A DNA stretch of 27,391 nt from CAWUJT01 sp963922715 (GTDB lineage Bacteria > Pseudomonadota > Alphaproteobacteria > Rhodobacterales > Rhodobacteraceae), in contig CAWUJT010000015.1 of the NCBI GenBank assembly GCA_963922715.1, positions 1 through 27,391 on the forward strand. The letters are read 5' to 3'. Both the position numbers and the translations under genes were made by a program. Positions 6,973-15,626 of the stretch are shown piece by piece (position 1 is the stretch's first letter; each line of letters opens with the position of its first letter). The notes under the pieces are model-generated. The model saw nothing but the letters and a program-made list of their open reading frames with translations. It did no database searches and had not been told where the DNA came from.

Positions 6973-8678
6973 GAAAAGTCCTCTCCCCGTTTTGCCCGTT
7001 CTAAGGTGTCTGCAATCTCTGCGTCTGTCAGGCCATAGTCTTGCGCGGCGCCACCGGCCGTGATGTAGCCCAAAGCGAGGTCACGCATCACATGCGCTTT
7101 GTCTCGGTGCTTTGGATCGCCATATCCGGCCCCGCCTGGGAAACCCATCTGCACCCGATGCCCATGGGGGACAAACTGTTTGCCTTTGCCCTGCAGCTTT
7201 ATACCGTCATCACGTATGATGCGTGTTGGGGCACCGGAGGCGCCGCCGTGCCGTCCCCGCGCGGGATGATCGACGCGGTCGAACATCGCCTGAATGTCGA
7301 ACTCATGCCCCGCGCGGGCACCGACCTTCATCATCTGCCCAAGCCCACCCCGAAATGTGCCGACCCCGCCGCTGTCCGGCCGCAGCTCTTTGCGCCAGAT
7401 GATCACGGGACCAACGTGTTCGGTGGCCTCGACCGGCATGGTCATCACCCCAGAGGGGAAGGCTGTGGCGTTCATCCCATCAAGCGTTGGACGCGCGCCA
7501 GAGCCGCCGGAGTTGAATGTCAACACCTCGGCCCGGACGGCATTTTCGGGCGCAGGCGCATCCGTGCGGGGCCGCAGCGAAAGCTGAAAGTTACACAAAG
7601 ATCCCGCGCCTTCGGCGGGCACAACACCCGGCAGCAACTTGTCCAGCGCATCATAAACCGTGTCCGGCACCATATGTCCAATCACATGGCGCAGGGCGAC
7701 CGGGGCAGGGGGCAGAGCGTTCACAATAGAGTTTTCGGGCGCGGTGATCTCAAACGGCGCTAAGGAAGCAGCGTTGTTGGGAATGTCAGGGGCAATGGCG
7801 CATTTCAACGCGTAACAGGTGTAGGCTTTGGTGTAGACCAGCGGCACATTGATGCCTTTGCGGTCAAGTCCGCTGGTGCCTGTCCAATCGCTGAGGATCC
7901 GATCTTTTTCGATGGTGACTTGCACATGCAGATCAATCGGCGTGGCGTAGCCATCGATGCGCATATGACCCTGGGCTGTCCCCGGGGGCAGCGCATTGAT
8001 CCTGTCCAGTGTCGCCTGCCGCGAATGGCCCAAGATGAATGCGGAAAGGCCCGCGAGATCTTTGAGATTGAATTCAGCCATCATCTCGGTCAGCCGTCGG
8101 TAACCAATTTCGTTACACGTCGCCAAAGCGTAGACATCGCCCACCAGCTGATCAGGCTCCCGCACGTTGGATCGTATGATTGCCAGAAGCGTTTGATCCA
8201 CGTCGCCGCGATCTGCAAACTTCATGATGGGGATAGAGAGTCCCTCTTCATACACGTCATTGGCATCGGCACCAAAGCCGCGGCCGCCGATGTCTGTGAT
8301 ATGGGCGGTGCAGGCAAAGAACCCGATGAGCGTATCGCGATAAAAAACGGGGGTGACCACAGTGATGTCGTGCTTGTGCCCGGTCCCTTCCCAAGGGTCG
8401 TTTGTGATATAGACATCGCCCGGTGTCATGTTGTCACGGCCAATCCGACGGATGAAGTGTCCAACGGCGTCAGCCATAGCGTTGACATGACCGGGCGTGC
8501 CAGTCACCGCTTGGGCGAGCATGTCACCTGCGGCGTTATAGACACCTGCGGAAAGATCACCCGCCTCACGGACAGAGGTGGAAAATGCGGTGCGCACAAG
8601 GGCCTGCGCCTGTTCTTCAACCACGGAAATCAGACGCGTCCACATCACCTGATACGAGACTTGAGAGGGGTTGTCCAT
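6969..8678 (-). CDS. hyuB: hydantoinase B/oxoprolinase family protein
   Basis: 569-residue subunit that pairs with HyuA in ATP-dependent opening of cyclic amides (N-methylhydantoinase, 5-oxoprolinase, or the related acetone carboxylase class). Family features include the N-terminal WTRLISVVEEQAQALVRTAFS, the segment NDPWEGTGHKHDITVVTPVF, and the C-terminal glycine-rich block RKELRPDSGGVGTFRGGLGQ and FPGGAGYGDP. The start is a GTG-ATG pair at 8681/8678, with GGGGGA 6-9 bases upstream. With ATG it overlaps the hyuA stop by one base, with GTG by four. The length is normal and the frame is intact. The substrate is unknown. Confidence 0.93.
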   Translation of the reverse strand: MDNPSQVSYQVMWTRLISVVEEQAQALVRTAFSTSVREAGDLSAGVYNAAGDMLAQAVTGTPGHVNAMADAVGHFIRRIGRDNMTPGDVYITNDPWEGTGHKHDITVVTPVFYRDTLIGFFACTAHITDIGGRGFGADANDVYEEGLSIPIMKFADRGDVDQTLLAIIRSNVREPDQLVGDVYALATCNEIGYRRLTEMMAEFNLKDLAGLSAFILGHSRQATLDRINALPPGTAQGHMRIDGYATPIDLHVQVTIEKDRILSDWTGTSGLDRKGINVPLVYTKAYTCYALKCAIAPDIPNNAASLAPFEITAPENSIVNALPPAPVALRHVIGHMVPDTVYDALDKLLPGVVPAEGAGSLCNFQLSLRPRTDAPAPENAVRAEVLTFNSGGSGARPTLDGMNATAFPSGVMTMPVEATEHVGPVIIWRKELRPDSGGVGTFRGGLGQMMKVGARAGHEFDIQAMFDRVDHPARGRHGGASGAPTRIIRDDGIKLQGKGKQFVPHGHRVQMGFPGGAGYGDPKHRDKAHVMRDLALGYITAGGAAQDYGLTDAEIADTLERAKRGEDFS

Positions 8679-10747
8679 CACGCGTCTTCCCCCTGCTTGA
8701 TTGTAACCTCAAGCGTACCATCGGCATGGGTGCAGGCTGCCCGACTAGACGACACAACGGTGGTGGTTTCTGCCTCACAGATCACAGCCGGACCGTCTAG
8801 GGTAGCCCCGGGGCAAAAGTCTTCTCGCTGATAAATCCCTGCGGAAACCTCAGCGCCAAGGGCGGGATCAAATAAGTTGCGAAAATTCTTTGATGTCACA
8901 GAGGTGGGGGTGACACCGTCTGATAGAGGCTCTACTGGCCTTTGCGCTGTAAAGGCGTTCACCGACCAGACAGTGATCTCAATCGCCATCCCGTCGACGG
9001 TGCGGCCAAACAGGGTGGCATAGTCTTGTTCAAACAGTGCAAGAAAGGTGGCTGCGTCCGGGTTTGCCGCCTGTTCGGGCGTCAACCCAACGGGAATCTC
9101 CCAGCCTTGACCGGCATAGCGCATGTAAACCCGATAATTCGTGAGAATATCGGCTTCGGCATTGCAGGTGCGTACGAAAGCTGTCGCCTCGGTCTCCATC
9201 TCGGCAAACAGGTCGCAAACAGCCTTCGCGTCAAAGGCGGATAGTCGCATAAAGACGGATCTGTTGGCCTCAAAACTAAAGGGCGCTTTGAGAAACCCAA
9301 TTGCAGAGCCGACGCCCGCGCCCCGAGGGATCAGACAGCGATCAATCCCAAGCTTTTCACACAGACGGGCCGCATGCAAAGGGGCCGCCCCACCAAAGGC
9401 AATCATGGTATAGCTGCTAAGATCCTCACCATTCTCCACGGCGTGCACGCGGGCCGCATTGGCCATGGCCTCATCAACAACCTCTGCCACGCCCCAAGCG
9501 GCTTCTGTACGATCCATATTGAGTTTTTGTCCAATCTCGGTGTCTAGGGCGTGGCCCGCGGCCTTGGGGTGTAAGTCAATCGCCCCGTCGGCAAAATTCT
9601 TCGGGTCGAGCTTGCCCAGCATCAGATCCGCATCTGTCACCGCAGGGCGCGCGCCGCCCCGGCCATAACAGGCGGGACCAGGTTCAGAGCCTGCACTTTC
9701 CGGGCCAACGCGGATCTGGTTCATCCCGTCCACATGCGCCAAAGAGCCGCCGCCCGCCCCAATCTCAACCATATCGATGACGGGGATCGAGATCGGCATC
9801 CCAGAGCCCTTCTTGAACCGATAGCTGCGCGCCACTTCAAACACGCGGGCGGTTTTGGGCGTTTGATCTTTGATCAGGCAAATTTTTGCAGTGGTCCCGC
9901 CCATATCGAAGCTGAGCGCTTTGTCGATGCCGTGGTGGGCGGCAATATCGGCGGCAAAAATTGCACCTCCGGCTGGACCCGACTCCACCAGTCGCACGGG
10001 GAAGGCCTGCGCACTTTCTAAAGACATGATCCCACCGCCGGAATGCATCAAAAAGACCGGACACGCAGCCCCTTCATCCGCAAGCCGTCCGCGCAGCCGC
10101 CCCAGGTAGGACGCCATCAGCGGTTTGATATAGGCATTGGCGATGGTGGTGTTAAACCGCTCATATTCGCGCATTTGCGGCGAAACCTCTGAGGACAGGG
10201 ACACCATCACCCCAGGCATTTTGTCCGCCAGTACATCGGCAATCTGGCGTTCATGGGCATCGTTGGCGTAGGCGTGTAGAAATCCCACAGCGATACTGTC
10301 GTAGTCTGCCGCTTGTAGCTCTGTGATCAATGCCGCAACATTGGCGGGTGCCAGTGGGATCAAAACATTGCCATCCGCATCCATCCGTTCTGTCACCACA
10401 TAGCGGCGGTTACGGGCCACAAGCGGTTCTGGCAGGCGGAGGTTGAGATCATATTGTTCAAATCGGCTTTCGGTGCGCATTTCAATCACATCCCGAAAGC
10501 CCCGGGTTGTGATGAAAGCTGTCTTTGCCCCCCGCCGTTCAATCAAGGCGTTGGTGGCCAGGGTGGTGCCATGGATGATCTGCGCAATGGCATGTGGCAC
10601 AACATCGGCCTGCGCGCAGACTTGGCGCAGACCTTCGATGATCGCGTCCTCCGGAGCTTTGTGCGTTGTCAAAACCTTTACAGAGAATAGCTGCCCATCA
10701 TGCTCCAGCACTACATCGGTGAAGGTTCCCCCGATATCGACGCCCAA
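8678..10747 (-). CDS. hyuA: hydantoinase/oxoprolinase family protein, subunit A
   Basis: ATP-binding subunit of the hydantoinase/oxoprolinase complex. The phosphate-binding motif GVDIGGTFTDVVL lies at the extreme N-terminus. It is followed by HGTTLATNALIERRGAKTA, the mid-domain VRLVESGPAGGAIFAA, LSFDMGGTTAKI and GAGGGSLAHVD, and the C-terminal AFGGAAPLHAARLCEKLGI. About 689 residues is usual. The boundary given starts at a TTG, but this leaves almost nothing before the motif. An in-frame CTG at 10768 has GGAG 8 bases upstream and would add seven residues, matching the family N-terminus better. No ATG exists between the in-frame stop (10786) and the motif. It lies 92 bases after pntB and overlaps hyuB. 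Confidence 0.92.
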   Translation of the reverse strand: MGVDIGGTFTDVVLEHDGQLFSVKVLTTHKAPEDAIIEGLRQVCAQADVVPHAIAQIIHGTTLATNALIERRGAKTAFITTRGFRDVIEMRTESRFEQYDLNLRLPEPLVARNRRYVVTERMDADGNVLIPLAPANVAALITELQAADYDSIAVGFLHAYANDAHERQIADVLADKMPGVMVSLSSEVSPQMREYERFNTTIANAYIKPLMASYLGRLRGRLADEGAACPVFLMHSGGGIMSLESAQAFPVRLVESGPAGGAIFAADIAAHHGIDKALSFDMGGTTAKICLIKDQTPKTARVFEVARSYRFKKGSGMPISIPVIDMVEIGAGGGSLAHVDGMNQIRVGPESAGSEPGPACYGRGGARPAVTDADLMLGKLDPKNFADGAIDLHPKAAGHALDTEIGQKLNMDRTEAAWGVAEVVDEAMANAARVHAVENGEDLSSYTMIAFGGAAPLHAARLCEKLGIDRCLIPRGAGVGSAIGFLKAPFSFEANRSVFMRLSAFDAKAVCDLFAEMETEATAFVRTCNAEADILTNYRVYMRYAGQGWEIPVGLTPEQAANPDAATFLALFEQDYATLFGRTVDGMAIEITVWSVNAFTAQRPVEPLSDGVTPTSVTSKNFRNLFDPALGAEVSAGIYQREDFCPGATLDGPAVICEAETTTVVSSSRAACTHADGTLEVTIKQGEDA

Positions 10748-10776
10748 TCTTGTTGCGATCTGCTCCAGCGCTGTGT

Positions 10777-10780
10777 CTCC
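10777..10780 (-). promoter_or_regulatory. Shine-Dalgarno GGAG pointing to a CTG start of hyuA
   Basis: Reading the minus strand, GGAG at 10780-10777 is followed by 8 bases and an in-frame CTG (10768-10766), then six codons and the TTG at 10747. The spacing is ideal for CTG and about 29 bases for TTG, so the CTG is the better supported start, although CTG is rare. Confidence 0.4.
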
Positions 10781-10859
10781 GTTTTAATCAGGAGAAGCCT
10801 ATCACGATCATCAGAGATGTATATACCCGTATTTTGTCAAAGACCCGTCTGGCCGAGCC

Positions 10860-12386
10860 CTAATCAATCATCGGCAACAACCTATCGAGAGAGGCTTTGG
10901 CATCCCCATAGAACATGCGTGTGTTGTCTTTGTAAAACAGTGGATTTTCGATCCCGGAGTATCCTGTGCCCTGACCGCGTTTCGAGACAAAGACCTGCTT
11001 GGCTTTCCAGACCTCAAGCACAGGCATGCCCGCGATGGGGGAGTTCGGGTCCTCTTGCGCGGCAGGATTGACGATGTCGTTTGACCCAATCACGATCACC
11101 ACATCCGTGTCTGGGAAATCCGCGTTGATTTCATCCATCTCCAGCACGATGTCATAGGGCACCTTTGCCTCTGCCAACAGCACATTCATGTGTCCGGGCA
11201 ACCGGCCTGCGACGGGATGGATGGCAAAGCGCACCGTTTTGCCTTTGGCCCGCAAGCGGCGGGTAAGTTCCGCGACGTTCTGCTGGGCTTGGGCAACGGC
11301 CATGCCATAACCTGGGACGATGACCACGTTTTGCGCGTCATTCAAGGCGCTGGCCACACCGTCGGCTTCAATGGCGATTTGTTCGCCTTCCACGGCCTGC
11401 TGCGGCCCAGCCGGACCGCCAAAGCCGCCCAAGATCACACTGATAAAACTGCGGTTCATGGCTTTGCACATAATATAAGACAGGATCGCCCCAGAGGAGC
11501 CAACCAAAGCCCCCACAACGATCAACAGATCATTGCCAAGGGAAAAGCCAATCGCCGCGGCGGCCCACCCGGAATAGCTGTTGAGCATGGAGACCACCAC
11601 GGGCATATCCGCGCCACCGATCCCCATGATCAGATGATAACCGATGAATAATGCGGCCAACGTCATCAGGAAGAGCGGGAAAAACCCACCGGAGTTGAAA
11701 TACCAGATCAGACAAAGAAAAGAGAGACCGGCTGCACCCGCGTTGAGCATATGACCGCCCGGAAGTTTCTCTGCCTTTGTGTTTACTTTGCCCGCAAGCT
11801 TGCCATACGCGATGACAGAGCCGGTAAACGTGATTGCCCCGATAAACACGCCCAAGAACAGTTCAACCCGCAAGATATTGATCTCGGCCACTGTCTTTTT
11901 GGCCAGAAGCGCGGAAAAATGCCCCAGGTTTTTGAGTTCTTCTGATAAGGTGAGCGCCATCGCGCTGTTGAAAACCATATCCGGTGCAGGCCAGACAAAC
12001 GCGCCGGGGGCAAGCCCGATGGCGTCTGCAAACTCAGCTTTCAGGCGCAACACATGCCCAAGTTCGATGTGCGCGTTGTAGCCCACGAACACCGCGGCCA
12101 ATCCCACCAGACTGTGCATCGCGGCCACCAGCTCTGGCATCTGGGTCATCTGAACGCGGTTGGCCAACTGTATGCCAACGGCAGCCCCCGCACCAATCAG
12201 AATAAGGGACAAGAGCCAAAGCCCAGACCCAGGGCCAATGATCGTGGCAAAAACCGCCAAGGCCATTCCGGCAATCCCATACCAAACGGCGCGTTTGGCG
12301 CTTTCCTGACCCGACAGACCGCCGAGCGAGAGAATAAAGAGAACGGCTGCGACGACATAAGCGGCTGTGGTAAATCCAAAATCCAT
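10860..12386 (-). CDS. pntB: NAD(P) transhydrogenase subunit beta
   Basis: Membrane subunit of proton-translocating transhydrogenase, which makes NADPH from NADH using the proton gradient. The protein has 508 residues. The N-terminal two thirds are successive hydrophobic helices (starting with MDFGFTTAAYVVAAVLFIL). The NADP(H)-binding domain III follows, with VIVPGYGMAVAQAQ, HPVAGRLPGHMNVLLAEA, VIGSNDIVNPAA and KRGQGTGYSGIENPLFY. The ATG at 12386 follows AAGGGGG at good spacing; a TTG directly before it is also in frame. It sits 14 bases after pntA in the same operon. Transcription could continue into hyuA, since I see no strong terminator in the gap between them. Confidence 0.97.
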   Translation of the reverse strand: MDFGFTTAAYVVAAVLFILSLGGLSGQESAKRAVWYGIAGMALAVFATIIGPGSGLWLLSLILIGAGAAVGIQLANRVQMTQMPELVAAMHSLVGLAAVFVGYNAHIELGHVLRLKAEFADAIGLAPGAFVWPAPDMVFNSAMALTLSEELKNLGHFSALLAKKTVAEINILRVELFLGVFIGAITFTGSVIAYGKLAGKVNTKAEKLPGGHMLNAGAAGLSFLCLIWYFNSGGFFPLFLMTLAALFIGYHLIMGIGGADMPVVVSMLNSYSGWAAAAIGFSLGNDLLIVVGALVGSSGAILSYIMCKAMNRSFISVILGGFGGPAGPQQAVEGEQIAIEADGVASALNDAQNVVIVPGYGMAVAQAQQNVAELTRRLRAKGKTVRFAIHPVAGRLPGHMNVLLAEAKVPYDIVLEMDEINADFPDTDVVIVIGSNDIVNPAAQEDPNSPIAGMPVLEVWKAKQVFVSKRGQGTGYSGIENPLFYKDNTRMFYGDAKASLDRLLPMID

Positions 12387-12400
12387 CAAATCTGCCCCCT

Positions 12401-13972
12401 TTATGACTTTTGAAACATGGCGAGCATGCGCCGAGTGACGAGAAAACCGCCAAAAATGTTCACGCCGGCCATCAGCACCGAAAGCGCAGCCAGAAGCACC
12501 ACCAGCCCACCGTCAGAGCCGATCTGCATCAACGCGCCCAGGATGATGATCGAAGAAATCGCGTTGGTGATCGCCATAAGCGGCGTATGTAAAGCATGGC
12601 TGACGTTCCAGATCACCTGGAAGCCTACAAATATGGCCAACACGAAAACAATGAAATGCTGGAGGAAACTTGGCGGGGCCACAAGGCCGACAGCCAACAT
12701 AAGGGCGCCCCCCACGGCCAAAAGCGTGACCTGATCGCGGGTTTGCTTTTTGAACGCCGCCATCTCTTCCGCGCGCTTTTCCGCAGGCGTTTTTTCTTTT
12801 GGCTTTTCTTGTGGTTTGGCGGCGATCGCTTGGACTTTCGGCGGTGGCGGCGGGAAGGTGATCTCGCCCGCGTGGGTCACGGTGGCCCCACGGATCACAT
12901 CATCCTCCATATCATGGACGATCTGACCATCTTTTTGAGGCGTCAGATCGGTCATCATGTGGCGAATGTTGGTGGCATAAAGAAGGGAGGATTGGGTGGC
13001 CATGCGGCTGGGAAAATCGGTGTAGCCCACAATGGTCACGCCGTTGTCGCTGACGATCTTTTCATCGGGCACGGTCAGTTCACAGTTACCTCCACGTTCT
13101 GCGGCAAGATCCACGATCACAGAACCCGGCTTCATCGCTTCAACCATATCCTTCGTCCACAGGATCGGCGCATCGCGATTCGGGATCAGGGCTGTGGTAA
13201 TGACAATGTCGATGTCAGGGGCGAGTTCACGAAATTTGGCGAGCTGCGCCTCCCGAAACTCTGGGCTTGAGGGCGCGGCATAGCCCCCCGTGGCCGCGCC
13301 GTCTTGCTGGTTTTCCTCAAATTCCAGAAAGACGAATTCCGCGCCCATGCTTTCAATCTGCTCTGCCACCTCAGGACGCACATCAAAGGCCAAGGTGATT
13401 GCCCCCAGGGAAGTGGCTGTGCCGATGGCGGCCAAACCGGCCACGCCGGCCCCGACCACCAGAACTTTCGCAGGTGGGACTTTGCCTGCGGCGGTGACTT
13501 GGCCGGTGAAGAAGCGTCCAAAGTTGTTGCCGGCCTCGATCACTGCACGATAACCGCCGATATTGGCCATCGACGACAGAGCGTCCATCTTTTGTGCGCG
13601 GCTGATGCGCGGCACCATGTCCATGGCGATGACATTGGCGTTTTTGCTGCGTGCAAGCTCCATCAGCGCGTCATTGGCTGCGGGGTAGAAAAATGAGATC
13701 AGCGTTTGGCCTTTTTTGAGTCGTTTCGCCTCTGTTTCAGTTGGAGGGCGAACCTTGGCCACGATATCCACAGTTTTAAACAGCGCAGCAGGGGTTTTGA
13801 TGATTTCAACACCTGCCTCTTTGTAGACGGCATCGGGAAAGCCTGCGGCCTCTCCGGCTTTGGTTTCGAGTGCAACCTCATAACCCAGCTTTTGCAGTTG
13901 CTTGGCAGAATCTGGTGTAATCGCAACCCGCGCTTCGTTGGGATAAATTTCTTTAGGTGCTCCAATTTTCAT
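12401..13972 (-). CDS. pntA: NAD(P) transhydrogenase subunit alpha (fused PntAA-PntAB type)
   Basis: 523-residue alpha subunit holding the NAD(H)-binding domain I and the first membrane helices. Starting at ATG 13972, with AGGAGGGG upstream, it opens with MKIGAPKEIYPNEARVAITP. The dinucleotide fold VLVVGAGVAGLAAIGTA is followed by FDVRPEVAEQIESMGAEF and the mobile-loop region YTDFPSRMATQSS. A proline- and lysine-rich linker (PPPPPK to EKPKEKTPAEKRAEE) leads to four hydrophobic helices at the C-terminus. This single-chain arrangement corresponds to E. coli PntA; many alphaproteobacteria split it into PntAA and PntAB. The in-frame sequence upstream to 14113 has no family resemblance and is left out. 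Confidence 0.97.
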   Translation of the reverse strand: MKIGAPKEIYPNEARVAITPDSAKQLQKLGYEVALETKAGEAAGFPDAVYKEAGVEIIKTPAALFKTVDIVAKVRPPTETEAKRLKKGQTLISFFYPAANDALMELARSKNANVIAMDMVPRISRAQKMDALSSMANIGGYRAVIEAGNNFGRFFTGQVTAAGKVPPAKVLVVGAGVAGLAAIGTATSLGAITLAFDVRPEVAEQIESMGAEFVFLEFEENQQDGAATGGYAAPSSPEFREAQLAKFRELAPDIDIVITTALIPNRDAPILWTKDMVEAMKPGSVIVDLAAERGGNCELTVPDEKIVSDNGVTIVGYTDFPSRMATQSSLLYATNIRHMMTDLTPQKDGQIVHDMEDDVIRGATVTHAGEITFPPPPPKVQAIAAKPQEKPKEKTPAEKRAEEMAAFKKQTRDQVTLLAVGGALMLAVGLVAPPSFLQHFIVFVLAIFVGFQVIWNVSHALHTPLMAITNAISSIIILGALMQIGSDGGLVVLLAALSVLMAGVNIFGGFLVTRRMLAMFQKS

Positions 13973-14129
13973 GGGACAGGCCCCTCCTGCATAAACAGCG
14001 TTTTTATGGCCATACCTTGTTCGCGGAAGAAGGACAACGGGAAGGTTGGCATACAATTGCACACAGACAAATTGCTTGCTCAATCTGCAAACCAGCATAG
14101 ATTGATTTATCAAAAGTGGTTGGAGCCTA
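13973..14129. promoter_or_regulatory. divergent intergenic region between pntA and the DUF3422 gene
   Basis: This 157-base gap must hold the promoters of both the pntAB operon and the DUF3422 gene, because they diverge. I see ribosome sites at both edges (AGGAGGGG for pntA, TTGGAG for DUF3422) but no -35/-10 pair that I would defend by eye. Confidence 0.4.
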
Positions 14130-15425
14130 ATGTCGTCTCTTACAGATCATCCACAGCGGTATGCGCTGGCCAATGAATTACATGCGCGTCCTTTTCCCCA
14201 TGTTGATAGCCCCTGTCAGGCAACGTTTCTTGCCATCAAACAGCCGCAAGACGCGGCAAACAGGGATCGCGATCAAGACCGGGCGCATCTTCTTGCTTTG
14301 CTCGATCGGCACGGGGCGGCGCATCCCGCCCCAGGGGCCACACATTATTTCGGGGATTTGGGACGGTATCGGTTGAAATGGGAAAGCCATACCGAATTTG
14401 TGACCTACACGCTTTTTGGGGCCATCCCAGAAGGTCCCCCTTTTGATCCCCATGGATTTGGGGCCTTTCCCGAGGATTGGCTGGCCGAGGCCCCTGGCGT
14501 GCGCATAACATCGGCCATGATGCGCATCGAACCTATGCCTGACGCGCAAGAGACAATCGTAGAACGCCTGGACAGTTGGTTCGTGGGTGAAAGCCTGGCC
14601 GTTTCTTGTGTGATTGACGAAAGCGCCGTTGTCGCCACTGACTATCACATCGATCCAGCGGGGCATATGCGCCTTGCGGTCTTTCTGGCGCCAGAAACCG
14701 GCCCGCAGCGTGCGGGACGTGTCGTGCAGCGGCTTTTTGAGATTGAGACTTATAAAAGCATGGCGCTTTTGGCGTTGCCGCGCGCGCGCGCATTGGGCGC
14801 AACCTTGGGGGATATGGACCGTCAGTTGTCAAATCTGGTGGGGGCCATGCGCGAAGGCGATGCCCAAACGGAAACCACACTTGATGGGCTCTTACAGATC
14901 GCCTCTGAGTTAGAGACGATGCTGGCGCAATCAAATTTTCGCTTTGGCGCGCGGGCGGCCTATGAAGCACTGGTCAACCAGCGCATCAAGATTTTGCGCG
15001 AAACCCGCTTTATGGGGCGTCAAACCATCGGAGAGTTTATGATGCGTCGGTTTGACCCGGCCATGCGCACCTGTGTGGCTGTAGAGCGGCGCATGGAGGT
15101 GATGGCCGAACGGGCCCGGCGGGCGGGCGATCTGTTGGGCACTCGGGTCAATGTGCAACGGGCGGCGCAAAACCAAACCCTTTTGGAAAGCATGGACCAA
15201 CGTGCCGCACTGCAACTGCGCCTGCAACGTACGGTGGAAGGGTTTTCTGTGGTGGCGATCAGTTATTATGCGGTCAATCTTGTCAGCTATCTGATCTTTC
15301 CTGTGGCGGCTGAATTTGGCTGGAGTAAAGAACTTGTGACGGGAATGACTGTTTTGCCTGTATTGTCGATCGTGTGGTATGTTATCCACCGCATTCGAAA
15401 GAGCATGGACAAAACCAGCAGTTGA
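14130..15425 (+). CDS. DUF3422 family protein, C-terminally membrane-anchored
   Basis: 431 residues, unknown function. The N-terminus carries the family signature YALANELHARPFPHV and a soluble domain of about 360 residues, rich in predicted helix from about residue 230 (ETYKSMALLALPRARALG, then MDRQLSNLVGAM). Two hydrophobic segments close the protein at about 372-392 and 400-420, followed by a basic tail IRKSMDK. This layout resembles a cytoplasmic helical domain anchored by a C-terminal hairpin. The start follows GGAG at 5 bases. The gene diverges from pntA and is separated from the GTA cluster by 201 AT-rich bases, so it is not obviously part of it. Confidence 0.88.
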   Translation: MSSLTDHPQRYALANELHARPFPHVDSPCQATFLAIKQPQDAANRDRDQDRAHLLALLDRHGAAHPAPGATHYFGDLGRYRLKWESHTEFVTYTLFGAIPEGPPFDPHGFGAFPEDWLAEAPGVRITSAMMRIEPMPDAQETIVERLDSWFVGESLAVSCVIDESAVVATDYHIDPAGHMRLAVFLAPETGPQRAGRVVQRLFEIETYKSMALLALPRARALGATLGDMDRQLSNLVGAMREGDAQTETTLDGLLQIASELETMLAQSNFRFGARAAYEALVNQRIKILRETRFMGRQTIGEFMMRRFDPAMRTCVAVERRMEVMAERARRAGDLLGTRVNVQRAAQNQTLLESMDQRAALQLRLQRTVEGFSVVAISYYAVNLVSYLIFPVAAEFGWSKELVTGMTVLPVLSIVWYVIHRIRKSMDKTSS

Positions 15426-15626
15426 GATTTTAAGATATTAATTATCAATGGCTTATAAATATTTTGAGTATTTTTGAAAATAATGGTTGACCGCAGCGAA
15501 CGCTCAAACCCATACATTTTGCCATACTGGACGAATTGGGCGAGTGGCTTGAAGATCTGATCTTCATTGCCGCTATTTCCTAAACGCTCGTGCGGAACAT
15601 TTCCCTTTCGAGAAGGAGTTTGTTCC
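15426..15626 (+). promoter_or_regulatory. upstream regulatory region of the GTA structural cluster
   Basis: The first 60 bases are strongly AT-rich (for example TTAAGATATTAATTATC and AAATATTTTGAG). TTGACC at 15486-15491 is followed after 20 bases by TACATT, a poor -35/-10 pair. A perfect palindrome lies at 15551-15565, and AAGGAG sits 8 bases before the g1 start. In R. capsulatus the cluster is transcribed from upstream of g1 under GafA and CtrA-dependent control (literature knowledge). I cannot place a GafA site here. The nearest CtrA-like TTAA pair has the wrong spacing. Confidence 0.55.
15551..15565. promoter_or_regulatory. perfect palindrome, candidate operator
   Basis: GAAGATC, one T, then GATCTTC: a 7-base inverted repeat with a single-base centre, ending 61 bases before the g1 ATG. 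The spacing suits a dimeric repressor or activator better than an RNA hairpin, because the loop would be one base. The regulator is unknown. Confidence 0.4.

Noticed and set aside
5911..7038. Long plus-strand open frame (375 codons) opposite the FAD oxidoreductase
   Set aside because: Antisense shadow of a well-supported gene; composition is rich in His, Arg and Gly with no domain motif, as expected for a reverse frame of GC-rich coding DNA.
7920..8831. Plus-strand open frame of 303 codons over the hyuB/hyuA junction
   Set aside because: Spans the junction of two coupled genes on the other strand and has no recognisable features.
13973..14113. N-terminal extension of pntA by 47 codons
   Set aside because: The internal ATG has a strong AGGAGGGG and opens with the conserved PntA N-terminus; the extension has no similarity and lies in the promoter gap.
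15430..15441. Possible CtrA site (two TTAA boxes) upstream of the GTA cluster
   Set aside because: The two TTAA boxes are separated by four bases rather than the seven of the CtrA consensus, in a region where AT-rich repeats arise by chance.
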